Shown one piece after another: positions 1 through 8,915 of a stretch of 64,000 nt of DNA; position 1 is the stretch's first letter; every line of letters starts with the position of its first letter. Made by a program: the position numbers and the translations under genes. The notes under the pieces are model-generated. The model did not search any database. It had not been told where the DNA came from and saw nothing but the letters and a program-made list of their open reading frames with translations. The DNA is from Desmonostoc muscorum FACHB-395 (GTDB taxonomy: Bacteria > Cyanobacteriota > Cyanobacteriia > Cyanobacteriales > Nostocaceae), in NCBI RefSeq assembly GCF_014698035.1, contig NZ_JACJSF010000008.1, positions 114,013 to 178,012 on the forward strand, written 5' to 3'.

Positions 1-72
1 TAGCTTTGAGAAAGAAAAAAGGTTAAATATGAGGTTCCTTTACCCCTTAACCTTTTCCCTTTACCCCTCTTT

Positions 73-1437
73 TCATACTGGTATGGCTTGTCTCACTTCA
101 ACTGGTTGACCAGTCAAGCTAAAAGGGCGAACTTCGGTAATTTTTACCTTCACTAACTGCCCTTTCAATTCTTTGATGTCCCCACTGAAGAATGTCAGAC
201 GATTACCATCAGTGCGTCCCATCACCTGGGTTTGGTCTTTAGGATTTTGGTCTTCTACTAAAACTTCTTCGATACGTCCAAAGTAACGTTGTGATCGCTC
301 GGCTACTTTCAAGTTTCCTAGATGATTGAGCCTTTGGAGGCGATCGCTTTTAACTTCTTCACTTAGTTGATTGTCCCACAAAGCGGCTGGTGTCCCTGGA
401 CGCGGCGAATATGCTGCTGTGTTCAACATATCAAAGCCAATATCTTCCACCAGTTTCAAAGTATTTTCAAACTGTGCCTCTGTCTCCCCAGGAAAACCGA
501 CAATCGCATCAGCACTAATGGAAGCATCTGGCATATACCGCCGAATGGTATCGATAATGCGGCGATATTTTTCATGGGTATAACCCCGCGCCATCGCCTT
601 CAAAAGTTCATTATCCCCAGATTGAAAGGGAATGTGGAAGTGTTTGCAGACTTTGGGCAACTCAGCACAAGCCTTAATTAATCTTTCGGTAAAATAACGG
701 GGATGGCTAGTAGCAAATCTTAACCTTTCAATTCCCGGCACATCATGGACGTAATAAAGTAAATCTGTGAAGTTGTGCAGATGCCGACCTTCTGGTGTTG
801 TTCCTGGCAAATCTCTGCCGTAAGCATCAATATTTTGACCAAGTAGAGTAATTTCCTTGTAACCTTGCCGTCCTAATTCTTCCATTTCAGCCCGGATCGC
901 TGACGGCGTGCGCGATTGTTCGATACCGCGCACATTGGGAACTACGCAATAGGTGCAGCGTTCATTACAGCCGTAAATTACATTTACCCAAGCTGTGACT
1001 TTACTATCCCGTCGCGGCTGGGTGATATCTTCAATAATATGAATAGACTCGGTGGCGACAACTTGGTTGCCGTCAAACACTGACTCTAACAAATCTTTGA
1101 GGCGATTGGCGTGTTGTGGCCCCATTACCAAGTCTAATTCTGGAACTCGCCGCAATAGCGCTTCACCTTCTTGCTGGGCAACACAACCAGCAACTATGAG
1201 GGTTAAATCAGGTTTTTCATGTTTGCGCTTTGCTTGTCTGCCAAGGTAAGAATATACCTTTTGCTCGGCATTATCCCGAATTGTGCAGGTATTGTAGAGA
1301 ATTACATCTGCATTATTAGGATCTTCTGACCGTTCAAAGCCCATGTCTTCCAAAACGCCAGCCATGCGCTCTGAGTCAGCTTTATTCATCTGACAGCCGA
1401 AGGTAGTGATGTGGTAGTGGCGTTTAGAAGTGGTCAT
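73..1437 (-). CDS. miaB: tRNA-2-methylthio-N6-dimethylallyladenosine synthase MiaB
   Basis: Radical-SAM methylthiotransferase that adds a methylthio group to i6A37 of tRNAs reading UNN codons, in the cytoplasm. The 454 residues match the family length. The N-terminal UPF0004 domain carries the three auxiliary-cluster cysteines (C15, C51, C85). The radical SAM motif CNERCTYC supplies C157, C161 and C164, and a TRAM-like domain fills the last 65 residues or so. The ATG at 1437 is followed by a typical N-terminus with the conserved TFGCQMN. The next gene upstream on the same strand (Uma2-like) ends 28 bp away but is functionally unrelated. MtaB and RimO are alternatives in the same superfamily; the order TFGCQMN, then [13 protein letters not shown], favours MiaB strongly. 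Confidence 0.96.
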   Translation of the reverse strand: MTTSKRHYHITTFGCQMNKADSERMAGVLEDMGFERSEDPNNADVILYNTCTIRDNAEQKVYSYLGRQAKRKHEKPDLTLIVAGCVAQQEGEALLRRVPELDLVMGPQHANRLKDLLESVFDGNQVVATESIHIIEDITQPRRDSKVTAWVNVIYGCNERCTYCVVPNVRGIEQSRTPSAIRAEMEELGRQGYKEITLLGQNIDAYGRDLPGTTPEGRHLHNFTDLLYYVHDVPGIERLRFATSHPRYFTERLIKACAELPKVCKHFHIPFQSGDNELLKAMARGYTHEKYRRIIDTIRRYMPDASISADAIVGFPGETEAQFENTLKLVEDIGFDMLNTAAYSPRPGTPAALWDNQLSEEVKSDRLQRLNHLGNLKVAERSQRYFGRIEEVLVEDQNPKDQTQVMGRTDGNRLTFFSGDIKELKGQLVKVKITEVRPFSLTGQPVEVRQAIPV

Positions 1438-1465
1438 GTTGCTTAGTTAACCAGTTAGAGTGAGG

Positions 1466-2047
1466 TTATTCTTTAGCCTCAAAGTCAACTTTATCATAAA
1501 TATCTGATAGAGGGATTTGAAATTGAATAGAGGATAGTGTTAAGATAGTACTCTCTTCTTCACACTCTGAGAAAATCCATTTATTTTCGTCAGTTTTAGA
1601 ATACTGTTCTACATGATTTTTGTATTGATCGATCAGAACATATTCCTGAAAACTGGGAATGGTACGATAAGCCGCAAATTTTTCATCTAGGTCATAGCTT
1701 CTGGTAGATTTGGATAACACTTCACAAATCACTAAGGGATTAGTAATTGTATCTGTACGTCCCTCAGAAAACTCTAATGAGCCTGCAACAACCATTACAT
1801 CAGGATATGTATGAATTTGCTTTTTGGGAATCCATAGACGTTGATCAGCGATGAATACTCGATAAGGTTGTCGCTTCAAAGCAAAATTGAGGGCTGCATA
1901 AAAATTACCAGCTATTTGGTTGTGATTTGGTGTTCCACCTGTCATGGGTATAATTTCACCATCTATATATTCATGACGATATTCGGAAATGACTTCTAGT
2001 TCTAGGTATTCTGTGGGAGAATAGTCGCGTTTTTCTTGTAATTGCAT
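1466..2047 (-). CDS. Uma2-family (DUF820) restriction endonuclease-like protein
   Basis: The 193-residue protein has the hallmarks of the Uma2/DUF820 family, which is greatly expanded in cyanobacteria: an N-terminal YSPTEYLELEVISEYRHEYIDGEI block, then YPDVMVVAG and NPLVICEVLSKSTRSYDLDEKF, then a YVLIDQ strand. The Asp of YPDV and the Glu of ICEVLS followed by the Lys of DEKF fit the PD-(D/E)xK nuclease fold reported for this family. The biological role of these proteins is unsettled; many sit near transposable elements or act as solitary genes. It lies 28 bp upstream of miaB on the same strand, so co-transcription is possible. Length is normal and nothing looks truncated. Confidence 0.85.
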   Translation of the reverse strand: MQLQEKRDYSPTEYLELEVISEYRHEYIDGEIIPMTGGTPNHNQIAGNFYAALNFALKRQPYRVFIADQRLWIPKKQIHTYPDVMVVAGSLEFSEGRTDTITNPLVICEVLSKSTRSYDLDEKFAAYRTIPSFQEYVLIDQYKNHVEQYSKTDENKWIFSECEEESTILTLSSIQFQIPLSDIYDKVDFEAKE

Positions 2048-2166
2048 AGGGCAAGATTTTTTGGGATTTTTGATTTTGCATTGACCAGATGCGATTAAGT
2101 CCGATCAATGCTATTCGTTTTTACTGTAGCGTTGTTTTTTAACGCAGAGGTAACGCAGAAGGGTTT

Positions 2167-3600
2167 TTAGGCTGGGTTCCAGGTGCCGTGGAAGCTGTGG
2201 GGGATGACGCTGGGTAATCCTAGTTTGCAAACGGGTTCGGCATTCAGGCGATCGCTATCAAAGACCCAAACTTCGCTACTATGAGAATTACCATCGTAGA
2301 CAACGGTTAGTACCCAACTTTGCTCAGGGTTTTGGGTATTTTGGGCGTGGATGGGTTCTGAAGGATAACGATTTTCTCCAAAGTCTGCTTCGGTGAGGGT
2401 TTCGGTTTTGTTGTCGTAGCGGGCGATCGCATTTGGTACTTCTTGGCTAATATCTGTTTCTGAACGGAATGTTGACATATATGTGTACCGGGAAGCTTGT
2501 CCTACGTTTTGCTGTGGTACATTCGGAAATTCACAATGTCTGTTTAATAGTTGCTGAATTGACGTAACTTTGCCAGTTTGAGGATGCAAATGAACTCGCG
2601 TTAGTGTACTTTTAGCTGGGGTGTGAGTCTCACCTGTAGCTACTTCCTTGAGATATTGGTTAGTTTGAAAATCTTCATAACGGGCAATATCTACAATCAC
2701 TGAACCGCTAGCATCTACATAACCGTTACCAAAATGCCATTGAAACCAAGGTTCGGTTTCTCCACGACTCACCACAGATAGGGTTTCGCGATCGATAACT
2801 AAAATCTGAGTTCCTAATTTAGGTTGCCACTCTAGCGAATCACTATAGTTGTTTATCCCTATTAGCACGGGTAAAATATTCAATCGCACTGGCGGAAGGA
2901 AAAATACAAGATACTGTCCTGCTAAAACAAAATCATGCATCACTGGTATACCGTCTAATTGGTATGCGGCTTGTTGGATAATCCGGCCAGTCGAATCGCT
3001 TTTGTAAATATTCAGCGTCGCTTTTTGTCCAGGGCTGATGCCAAAGTTAAAAATCTCACCTGTTTGCTTGTCACGCTTATAATGTGCGGAATAGTTTAAT
3101 CCTTTAGTTAACCCCCCTAAATCATCTTCGCCCCAAGTTTCTAAAGTTTGTAAATCAAGTGCGTGGGGTTTACCACCTTCCCACAATGCCAAAAGTTTAT
3201 CTGGAAGTGCTAGAACCGAAGTGTTGGCAGCATTTTTGAGGGGCTTTTGCCATTGATTCCAAATTGGCCCTGGTGCAGTCATGCCATAATTGCCGTAGAG
3301 TAGTTTACCTGCTGCGGCTTCTTCTTGATAGCCAGAGGTTTGCACGTAGCGATAAACCCCGGTTGCACCTGCATCAGTAAAATTTACAGCCAGAATTGCT
3401 CCATCTCCATCGAACCAGTGTCCCATGCGAATGCCACCGCGTTCTAGCCGTGCGGGGCCATTGCGGTAAAGTGTTCCACGCAAGCCATCTGGGATTTTGC
3501 CAGAGATAATTGGCAATTGGGTAGAGGGGAATTCTTTTGCTGGTTTAGCGATCGCACCTGCCCAGTCTTTTTTAGTTGAATTTGGAGTAATAGTATGCAT
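2167..3600 (-). CDS. Carotenoid cleavage oxygenase (apocarotenoid 15,15'-oxygenase-like)
   Basis: A non-haem Fe(II) dioxygenase of the RPE65/CCD family that cleaves carotenoids or apocarotenoids. The seven-bladed propeller family binds iron with four histidines, and candidates are visible at H173 (NYSAHYKRD), H222 (PVMHDFVL), H289 (FQWHFGNGY) and H471 (SFHGTW, close to the C-terminus). The early motif GTLYRNGPARLERGG and HWFDGDGAIL are family signatures. At 477 residues it is close to Synechocystis ACO and Nostoc homologues. It is a monocistronic gene on the minus strand with a 225-bp gap to the divergent globin gene. The exact substrate (apocarotenal or full-length carotenoid) cannot be read from the sequence. 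Confidence 0.92.
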   Translation of the reverse strand: MHTITPNSTKKDWAGAIAKPAKEFPSTQLPIISGKIPDGLRGTLYRNGPARLERGGIRMGHWFDGDGAILAVNFTDAGATGVYRYVQTSGYQEEAAAGKLLYGNYGMTAPGPIWNQWQKPLKNAANTSVLALPDKLLALWEGGKPHALDLQTLETWGEDDLGGLTKGLNYSAHYKRDKQTGEIFNFGISPGQKATLNIYKSDSTGRIIQQAAYQLDGIPVMHDFVLAGQYLVFFLPPVRLNILPVLIGINNYSDSLEWQPKLGTQILVIDRETLSVVSRGETEPWFQWHFGNGYVDASGSVIVDIARYEDFQTNQYLKEVATGETHTPAKSTLTRVHLHPQTGKVTSIQQLLNRHCEFPNVPQQNVGQASRYTYMSTFRSETDISQEVPNAIARYDNKTETLTEADFGENRYPSEPIHAQNTQNPEQSWVLTVVYDGNSHSSEVWVFDSDRLNAEPVCKLGLPSVIPHSFHGTWNPA

Positions 3601-3825
3601 ATTAAATTAGTATCTGATAAATAATCAATCTAGACAACTGCATTCTACAATTTCATCATGAATTAGTTATATATTCATGCGTTACGCTAAAGCCGTAACT
3701 CTTCCTGCTGGCTGACTCCTGACTTCTGAATTTTGGCTCCTGCTATATATGAGCTAGCTCATAGTAACTGCTAGAAATAAACAGTAAATTCAAATCAATC
3801 AAGATTCTAAGCGGTTCCAAAAACT

Positions 3826-4287
3826 ATGGTTAGCCAACAAACAATAGATATCGTCAAATCTACAGCACCTGTTTTGAAAAAGAACGGTGAGCAAATCACA
3901 ACTCGGATGTATGAAATCATGTTTCAAAATCATCCAGAAGTCAAAGAACAATTTAGTATGGCGGCTCAAGCAGATGGTTCTCAGCCTGCGAGATTAGCAA
4001 CAGCAGTTTATAGCTATGCTAACCAAATTGATAATTTACCTGCTTTAAAGTCGATGGTAGAAAAGATTGCCCATCGTCATGTGCAGACTCATGTTACACC
4101 AGAGCAATATCCTATTGTCGGAGAAAGTTTACTGCAAGCCATGAAAGATGTTTTGGGGGAAGCTGCTACAGAAGAAGTTATGGCGGCTTGGACTGAAGCT
4201 TATCAGGCATTGTCTGAAGTGTTCATTCACAGAGAACATGATATATATGTGGGTGAAGAGAAAAAACCACAGCTTTTGCATTCCTAA
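3826..4287 (+). CDS. Single-domain globin (Vitreoscilla haemoglobin / flavohaemoglobin-like)
   Basis: A 153-residue globin that should bind haem and O2 or NO. It aligns over its whole length with bacterial single-domain haemoglobins: the N-terminus resembles the helix A region of flavohaemoglobins, YPIVGESLLQAMKDVLG matches the conserved stretch after the F helix, and AWTEAYQALSEVFI matches helix H. The proximal haem ligand is predicted at H85 (IAHRHVQ), placed by its spacing to the YPIVG block. There is no FAD/NAD reductase domain, so an external reductase is needed. It is divergent from the carotenoid oxygenase gene. An NO-detoxifying or O2-handling role is inferred from the family, not shown here. 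Confidence 0.92.
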   Translation: MVSQQTIDIVKSTAPVLKKNGEQITTRMYEIMFQNHPEVKEQFSMAAQADGSQPARLATAVYSYANQIDNLPALKSMVEKIAHRHVQTHVTPEQYPIVGESLLQAMKDVLGEAATEEVMAAWTEAYQALSEVFIHREHDIYVGEEKKPQLLHS

Positions 4288-4344
4288 CGACAGAACTTAG
4301 TACAGCATTTCATTAATTCGTAGCAAATTAAATTTGGCAATTCC

Positions 4345-4500
4345 CTACAATGCCAATGCGTCAACTTACATTGTTAATGCGTCAGCTTGTATTGTTAATG
4401 TATAGGCTTACATTTTTAATGCGTCGGCTTGCATTGTTAATGTATCGGTTTGCATTGTTAATGCGTCAGCTTACATTGTTAATGTATCGGCTTGCATTAA
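4345..4500. repeat. 21-bp tandem repeat array (about seven units)
   Basis: Imperfect units of the form atgcgtcagcttgcattgtt plus a follow between the globin gene and the HicB-like relic. Alternating units read atgcgtc and atgtatc, so there may be a 42-bp higher-order unit. The last unit runs into the stop codon of the HicB-like frame at 4497-4499. A second array with the same 21-bp period lies at 50085-50265. This resembles the short tandemly repeated repetitive (STRR) sequences of heterocystous cyanobacteria. Confidence 0.85.
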
Positions 4501-4688
4501 AAAAGTAAACGATGAAGTGCTGTCTCAAAAAGTGGGAACTCTTCTAAATAAAGTTCTGTTGCTTCCCAGAAATTAACAATAGCTTCTTCTATCGTCTCTC
4601 CTTGGCTGGCGGTTCCCACCTCTAGACATTCAGCTACATAAACATCCTCTTCCCAGTGCAAGATTGCTGTAAAGGTTCGAGTTTTTAT
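4497..4688 (-). pseudogene. HicB-like antitoxin domain with ATA in place of its start codon
   Basis: The minus-strand frame reads TRTFTAILHWEEDVYVAEC, then GTASQGETIEEAIVNFWEA and ELYLEEF. This is the typical HicB/UPF0150 antitoxin fold (partial RNase-H-like), about 63 residues, ending at 4497. The codon where ATG is expected (4686-4688 in minus orientation) is ATA, preceded by an AAGGA-like Shine-Dalgarno and by an in-frame TAA at 4698-4700, so no ATG/GTG start covers the domain. It may initiate at ATA or be recently inactivated. No HicA toxin is visible next to it; a 21-bp array abuts the 3' end and a MITE lies upstream. Solitary HicB-like genes are common in cyanobacteria. Confidence 0.6.
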
Positions 4689-4718
4689 ATCCTTATATTA
4701 GCCTGTTGCAATAAACTC

Positions 4719-4835
4719 AGGACTTACGCAAAATACCTCTCAAACTCTTATTCCTTCGTATTCTCTGCGCCTCTGTAGTAACCTGCGTCAAGCCACTTCG
4801 TGTCTACGATTTTCCGTTACCTGTGCGTAAGTTCT
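4719..4835. repeat. MITE-like palindromic element, family 1 (ACTTACGCA ends), copy A
   Basis: The left end aggacttacgca and right end tgcgtaagttct are inverted copies bracketing about 117 bp. The internal sequence has no long ORF. Full copies with the same ends lie at 27466-27555 and 31385-31475, and a one-ended copy at 19473. No transposase is encoded. Confidence 0.75.
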
Positions 4836-4885
4836 AAAACTTATAGAGCGTTTATCCGGCTATCTTTTGATTTTTCTATTGTTGC

Positions 4886-6958
4886 TTAACCACCTGGAAC
4901 CAACAACATCCGCACCTCAATTGCTTCCCAGGTTTGGGGCGACACCCTCACTGCTGCTTGTTTGCATTGCATGATGAGGTAATTGGCGTGGAGATAATCG
5001 CCGAGTGCTTCCGCTTCTTCCTCAGATAAGTTGACCATTTCTAGGGTGAGATTGAAAGCATTGAGTAAGGTTTCTTGGAGGCGGTTAGCAAATGCTCGAC
5101 GTACTTCTTCTGGCTGTTGCTCATCAGGAATTGTAGTTTTAAGTACTTCTAGTTGAGCAATCAGTACAGTAAAGTTGATGTTATTGAAGATTTTTGATCC
5201 TTCCAGTTTACGGGAGTAGTTGATAACTTCAGCGATGGCGTTGGCGTTGGCGTAGTTGATGGTGATGGTGATGGGGATGGCGTTGGCGTTGGCGATAAAG
5301 ATGGCGTAGGGGATGGCGTAAGAGATAGCGGGGATGACGTAGGAGATGGCGGGGATGGCGATGGCGTAGGCCATCGCAACTGTACGTTTACCCACAGGTT
5401 TAAAATTCCCCGGCGATCCAACTGTTACCTGTTCTGCCCAATTTAATAAAGCTTGTAACTTCGGGATATTAATATACTTTTGCGCTTCCTTTTCCATCAG
5501 CAACAGCAAATCATCTGCACCACCGCGCATTAAACCAGCTACTAACAAAAACACCTCTTTCCAGCGTTGATCTGTTACGTGTTGAGTAACTAACTTCTCA
5601 GCTTGGCGATGATCATCAATATATTGTGCTGTTAAATATTCCTGTAGCGTTAGATGAGAGAAGGAAAAGACATCCTCGGCTCGTTCTACTAAAATTCCTT
5701 GTTGAACAGCGATCGCATCCAGTACTGATTCTCCATTTAAATGCTGAGGTGCATTCAGATTACTTGCTAAGAATGTTTTGATTTGCTGAACAATATCACG
5801 CCCAGAAAAGAACAGTCTGTCAGACTCAAAACCTGTATAAGCAATCTCTGATAGTAATATCTCTTCTAATTCTGTATGCAGTCCTTGATAAATCTCTTCT
5901 CTGAGAATTCGCTTTTCTGATGCCCACTCTTCTAGCAATATCCGCAGTGCCTTCCGGTAAAGAACACTACGATTATCTGGAAAACTTTGGGAACGGTCAT
6001 AAACTAAACACAGAAATGTCAGCAATAAAGGTGTATGCGCCAACTCTTTTGCAGCTTCATGTTCTGGTTTTTGCAGTAACTCCCAACATTTCTCGCCTGT
6101 CTTCGCCTGTTTGTCTGCTTCACAATGGAACCAGTTATCAATAAATTGCTGAATTTGATCGTCGTCAAAATCTGCCATTCCCACATCGCTAAAGCGGCGA
6201 AAACTGCTGCGATAAGCCACCGTGCGGCAGGAAGCAATAAAACGATTTTTATCGTACTTGTCAACAAAATTTTGAATTTCGCTAATTGCCTCAGTCAAAT
6301 TTTTTGTTGGTACTTCATCCAAACCATCCAGCAAAATTAGTAACTTACCTTCTTCTAAAGCTTTGGCTGCAAATTCATCAGGTGATGGAAAGCCGCAAAT
6401 ACGAAACTCTTCAGCAATGAACGTTTCAATATTAATATTGCTAGATGCAAACCTTTTCAATTCAATAAAAACTGGAATGCAAGCGTGTTTAAACCCTCCT
6501 TTTTTACCTTTGAGCGCTTCTAGTCCCATCTTCCGCACAAATGTAGACTTTCCAGCACCAGGCCCACCAAGTACCATCAGATATTGCTTATCGTTAGCAA
6601 CTTTTATTCCTTCTTGTTTGCACTTATCTTGAGATTGGAACCTTCTGACTTTAGCTTGACGATAGAAATTTTCTAAATTTTCAATAGATTCAAAACTCTG
6701 AATAGTGTCATCATCTAAAAACTGCACTGCTGTATAGAGCGATTCCAGCTTGACAGGTTCACGCATTCCTAACACTTTGAGAATGCCATGCCGTTCTTCA
6801 TAGTTCTCTTCATATTGATTGGATGCAGTAAAAATTAACTTCTTCGTTTTTTCATCTAGGGTTTTGCCCAACATTCCTAAAGCCTGACCACCGCTTTGGA
6901 AAACCATCGCGGCGACACCGCTAACGGCTGATATCGCCCAAGGTTCCATTCCTGTCAT
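4886..6958 (-). CDS. NACHT-domain NTPase (STAND family) with repeat-encoded hydrophobic segment
   Basis: A 690-residue signal-transduction NTPase. After about 120 N-terminal residues the NACHT domain shows Walker A GGPGAGKST (131-139) and Walker B LLILLDGLDE (206-215), followed by the helical region typical of NACHT proteins (LAHTPLLLTFLCLVYD, then FSFSHLTLQEYLTAQYI). Residues about 530-577 are a low-complexity run built from AIP, ISYAIPYA and ANANAI units. They are encoded by hexamer-rich DNA (5225-5375) and could form membrane-inserting or beta-rich structure. The C-terminal 110 residues are a further domain I do not recognise. Bacterial NACHT proteins include anti-phage defence proteins, so such a role is possible but unproven. 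It is divergent from the thioesterase gene, with 64 bp between the starts. Confidence 0.88.
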   Translation of the reverse strand: MTGMEPWAISAVSGVAAMVFQSGGQALGMLGKTLDEKTKKLIFTASNQYEENYEERHGILKVLGMREPVKLESLYTAVQFLDDDTIQSFESIENLENFYRQAKVRRFQSQDKCKQEGIKVANDKQYLMVLGGPGAGKSTFVRKMGLEALKGKKGGFKHACIPVFIELKRFASSNINIETFIAEEFRICGFPSPDEFAAKALEEGKLLILLDGLDEVPTKNLTEAISEIQNFVDKYDKNRFIASCRTVAYRSSFRRFSDVGMADFDDDQIQQFIDNWFHCEADKQAKTGEKCWELLQKPEHEAAKELAHTPLLLTFLCLVYDRSQSFPDNRSVLYRKALRILLEEWASEKRILREEIYQGLHTELEEILLSEIAYTGFESDRLFFSGRDIVQQIKTFLASNLNAPQHLNGESVLDAIAVQQGILVERAEDVFSFSHLTLQEYLTAQYIDDHRQAEKLVTQHVTDQRWKEVFLLVAGLMRGGADDLLLLMEKEAQKYINIPKLQALLNWAEQVTVGSPGNFKPVGKRTVAMAYAIAIPAISYVIPAISYAIPYAIFIANANAIPITITINYANANAIAEVINYSRKLEGSKIFNNINFTVLIAQLEVLKTTIPDEQQPEEVRRAFANRLQETLLNAFNLTLEMVNLSEEEAEALGDYLHANYLIMQCKQAAVRVSPQTWEAIEVRMLLVPGG
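5225..5375. repeat. Intragenic GATGGCGTTGGCG-type degenerate microsatellite
   Basis: Inside the NACHT gene the plus strand is a run of gatggc, gttggc, gatgg and gtagga units with 6-bp periodicity over about 150 bp. It keeps the reading frame open and codes for the Ala/Ile/Asn/Tyr-rich stretch at residues about 530-577. Copy number is likely variable between strains. Confidence 0.75.
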
Positions 6959-7022
6959 AAAATTATCAGTTAATATACTTAAAAATTAAAGCAAAGTTGT
7001 ATTATCAACTCTAAGTTATATT

Positions 7023-7787
7023 ATGACAACTACACCAAGCTTCAATTCCTGGGTTATCTGTCCGCAGCCAAATCCGCAAGCAAACTTGCGTTTATTCTGC
7101 TTCCCCTATGCTGGTGGTAGTGCGGCAATTTTTCGCACTTGGCCTAATAATCTACCGAGTAATGTCGAAGTCTGTGCTGTGGAATATCCGGGACGGGGAA
7201 GACAGATTAAGTCTGCACCCTTAACGCGATTAGAACCTCTTGTGGAAGCGATCGCACCAGTTCTGTTACCATACTTAGACAAACCATTCGCCTTCTTCGG
7301 TCACAGTATGGGCGGATTAGTGAGCTTTGAGTTGACCCGTCTACTTCGCTCCCAGTATAATCTTACTCCTTTTCACCTCTTCATCTCTGCTCGTCGCGCT
7401 CCGCAATTGCCACCCATAAAACCACCCCTCCACATCCTCTCAGACCATGATTTGCAGAACGAGCTACGCAGTCTTAACGGTACACCCAAAGCAGTGTTAG
7501 AAAGCGAGGAACTAATGCAGATATTTCTCCCGATTTTGCGGGCAGATTTTGCAGTTCTAGAAACTTACATTTACACTCCAAAACAGGCACTAGAGTGTCC
7601 TATTACTGCTTTTGGTGGTTTACAAGACCAAGATGTTAGTCATGAAGATTTGCAAGCATGGCGAGAACAGACCATCACTGCTTTCTCATTACATGAGTTG
7701 AACGGCGACCACTTTTTCATCCATTCCCACCAAGAATTATTATTTAAACTTATATATCAAGAATTGCAGATGCGTAACGGTAGCTGA
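7023..7787 (+). CDS. Type II thioesterase (GrsT/SrfA-TE-like alpha/beta hydrolase)
   Basis: Editing thioesterases of this family remove misloaded acyl groups from carrier proteins of non-ribosomal peptide or polyketide synthases. The 254 residues show the family start LFCFPYAGGSAAIFRTW, the CAVEYPGRGRQ strand, the nucleophile elbow GHSMGG (S95) and the catalytic His in GDHFFIH (H230). Length is standard. No NRPS, PKS or carrier-protein gene is in the window, so its partner must be elsewhere or it acts on another acyl carrier. It is transcribed divergently from the NACHT gene and convergently towards exbD. The ATG at 7023 follows the short divergent intergenic region; no strong Shine-Dalgarno is seen. 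Confidence 0.9.
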   Translation: MTTTPSFNSWVICPQPNPQANLRLFCFPYAGGSAAIFRTWPNNLPSNVEVCAVEYPGRGRQIKSAPLTRLEPLVEAIAPVLLPYLDKPFAFFGHSMGGLVSFELTRLLRSQYNLTPFHLFISARRAPQLPPIKPPLHILSDHDLQNELRSLNGTPKAVLESEELMQIFLPILRADFAVLETYIYTPKQALECPITAFGGLQDQDVSHEDLQAWREQTITAFSLHELNGDHFFIHSHQELLFKLIYQELQMRNGS

Positions 7788-7876
7788 TATTTAGTTATTA
7801 AATAAAAAGGAGTTAGGAGTCAGAATATCGAATTTTCCTGACTCTCTGAACTTCTGATGTACAATATTTCTACTTT

Positions 7877-8299
7877 TTATTTTTGGGTAGCGATCGCTAA
7901 CTTTGCCCCTTCAACTTTACGAACCCGATCCATCACCGCTACTACTCGACCATAATCAACTTTCTCATCAGCATTAATAATCACCAACACGTCTCGATTA
8001 GAACCAACTAAAGCGCGTATTTGCTCTGTCACATCATCAACTGCAATTGGTTTACGGTTCAGACTTATTTGTTCTTTGTCATCTACCGTAATCGTAATTC
8101 TGGTGGGAACTTGCTGTTGTTTCGCTGTGCTAGCCTTCGGTAAATTTACTGGTAAACCTTCTGAGCGGGTTAAAAACAGAGTTGACATGATAAAAAATGT
8201 CAAAATTGCAAAAATCACGTCAATCATTGGCACGATGTTGATCTGTAATGGAAGTTCTGGCTCATCTGGTAGACGCATAAGTTTTTTCTCCTCTTTCAT
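7877..8299 (-). CDS. exbD: Biopolymer transport protein ExbD/TolR family
   Basis: A 140-residue inner-membrane component of the proton-driven energiser complex for TonB-dependent outer-membrane transport. One N-terminal transmembrane helix (IVPMIDVIFAILTFFIMSTLF, about residues 22-42) contains the conserved Asp of MIDVIF needed for proton flow. It is followed by a periplasmic domain with the ITVDDKEQISLN and DVLVIINADEKVDYG strands. The start overlaps the exbB end by 38 bp, indicating translational coupling. The ATG at 8299 is preceded by exbB coding sequence. Confidence 0.93.
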   Translation of the reverse strand: MKEEKKLMRLPDEPELPLQINIVPMIDVIFAILTFFIMSTLFLTRSEGLPVNLPKASTAKQQQVPTRITITVDDKEQISLNRKPIAVDDVTEQIRALVGSNRDVLVIINADEKVDYGRVVAVMDRVRKVEGAKLAIATQK

Positions 8300-8915
8300 A
8301 ACGACGGCGGTAGAGTAATTCTAACTGTCCTCCATACTCCTGAATTAGTGCGATTTGCCTTTGGTACAATCCCCGAAAGGTATTAGCAAACAAGAGTGTA
8401 AAAATAGCAACGATCAATCCTGATGCGGTTGATACCAAAGCTTCACTAATCCCAGATGTAACGCCAGTTGTTTTAGTACCTCCCACATCACCAAGGTTTA
8501 GGGAGGCAAAAGAGGCAATCAATCCTAACACAGTACCGAGAAGACCTAATAATGGTGCTAGCCCGATAATTGTCTCAAAAATGTTTTGGAAACGTTTGAG
8601 TACAGGTATCTCAGCCTGAGCTTCGCTTTCTAATGCCAAACGAAATTCCTCTGGATTTGGCTCTTCCAATTCTAAAGCCGCAAGAAAAATCCGTGCCAAT
8701 GGTAAATCTGCGTTTTTCTGAAGTTTATCCATTGCGCCGACAACATTATCAAGACGGTAGAGATTCAAAACCTCTCGCACCACGCGGTTTTGACGCTGAT
8801 TAATCCGTACCCAAAACCTGATCCGCTCGATGATCAGTGCCACACCCAATACCGAAAACGCCAACAGGGGCCACATGACCACACCGCCTGCTGCAAACAA
8901 ATTCTGAATTCCCAT
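8262..8915 (-). CDS. exbB: Biopolymer transport protein ExbB/TolQ (MotA/TolQ/ExbB proton channel)
   Basis: A 217-residue proton-channel subunit that forms a pentamer around ExbD and energises TonB. The first membrane helix spans about residues 10-30 (GGVVMWPLLAFSVLGVALII). The second and third lie in the conserved block FETIIGLAPLLGLLGTVLGL and ISEALVSTASGLIVAIFTLLFANTF. It is the first gene of the exbB-exbD unit and is divergent from the tonB-like gene at 9258, giving the compact arrangement of a TonB system. TolQ is the alternative assignment. Confidence 0.93.
   Translation of the reverse strand: MGIQNLFAAGGVVMWPLLAFSVLGVALIIERIRFWVRINQRQNRVVREVLNLYRLDNVVGAMDKLQKNADLPLARIFLAALELEEPNPEEFRLALESEAQAEIPVLKRFQNIFETIIGLAPLLGLLGTVLGLIASFASLNLGDVGGTKTTGVTSGISEALVSTASGLIVAIFTLLFANTFRGLYQRQIALIQEYGGQLELLYRRRYERGEKTYASTR

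Noticed and set aside
4345..4500. CRISPR array
   Set aside because: Repeats are contiguous 21-bp units without unique spacers and no cas genes are near.
7023..7787. Thioesterase as part of the RiPP locus
   Set aside because: It is more than 20 kb away with unrelated genes between and belongs to the NRPS/PKS editing family.
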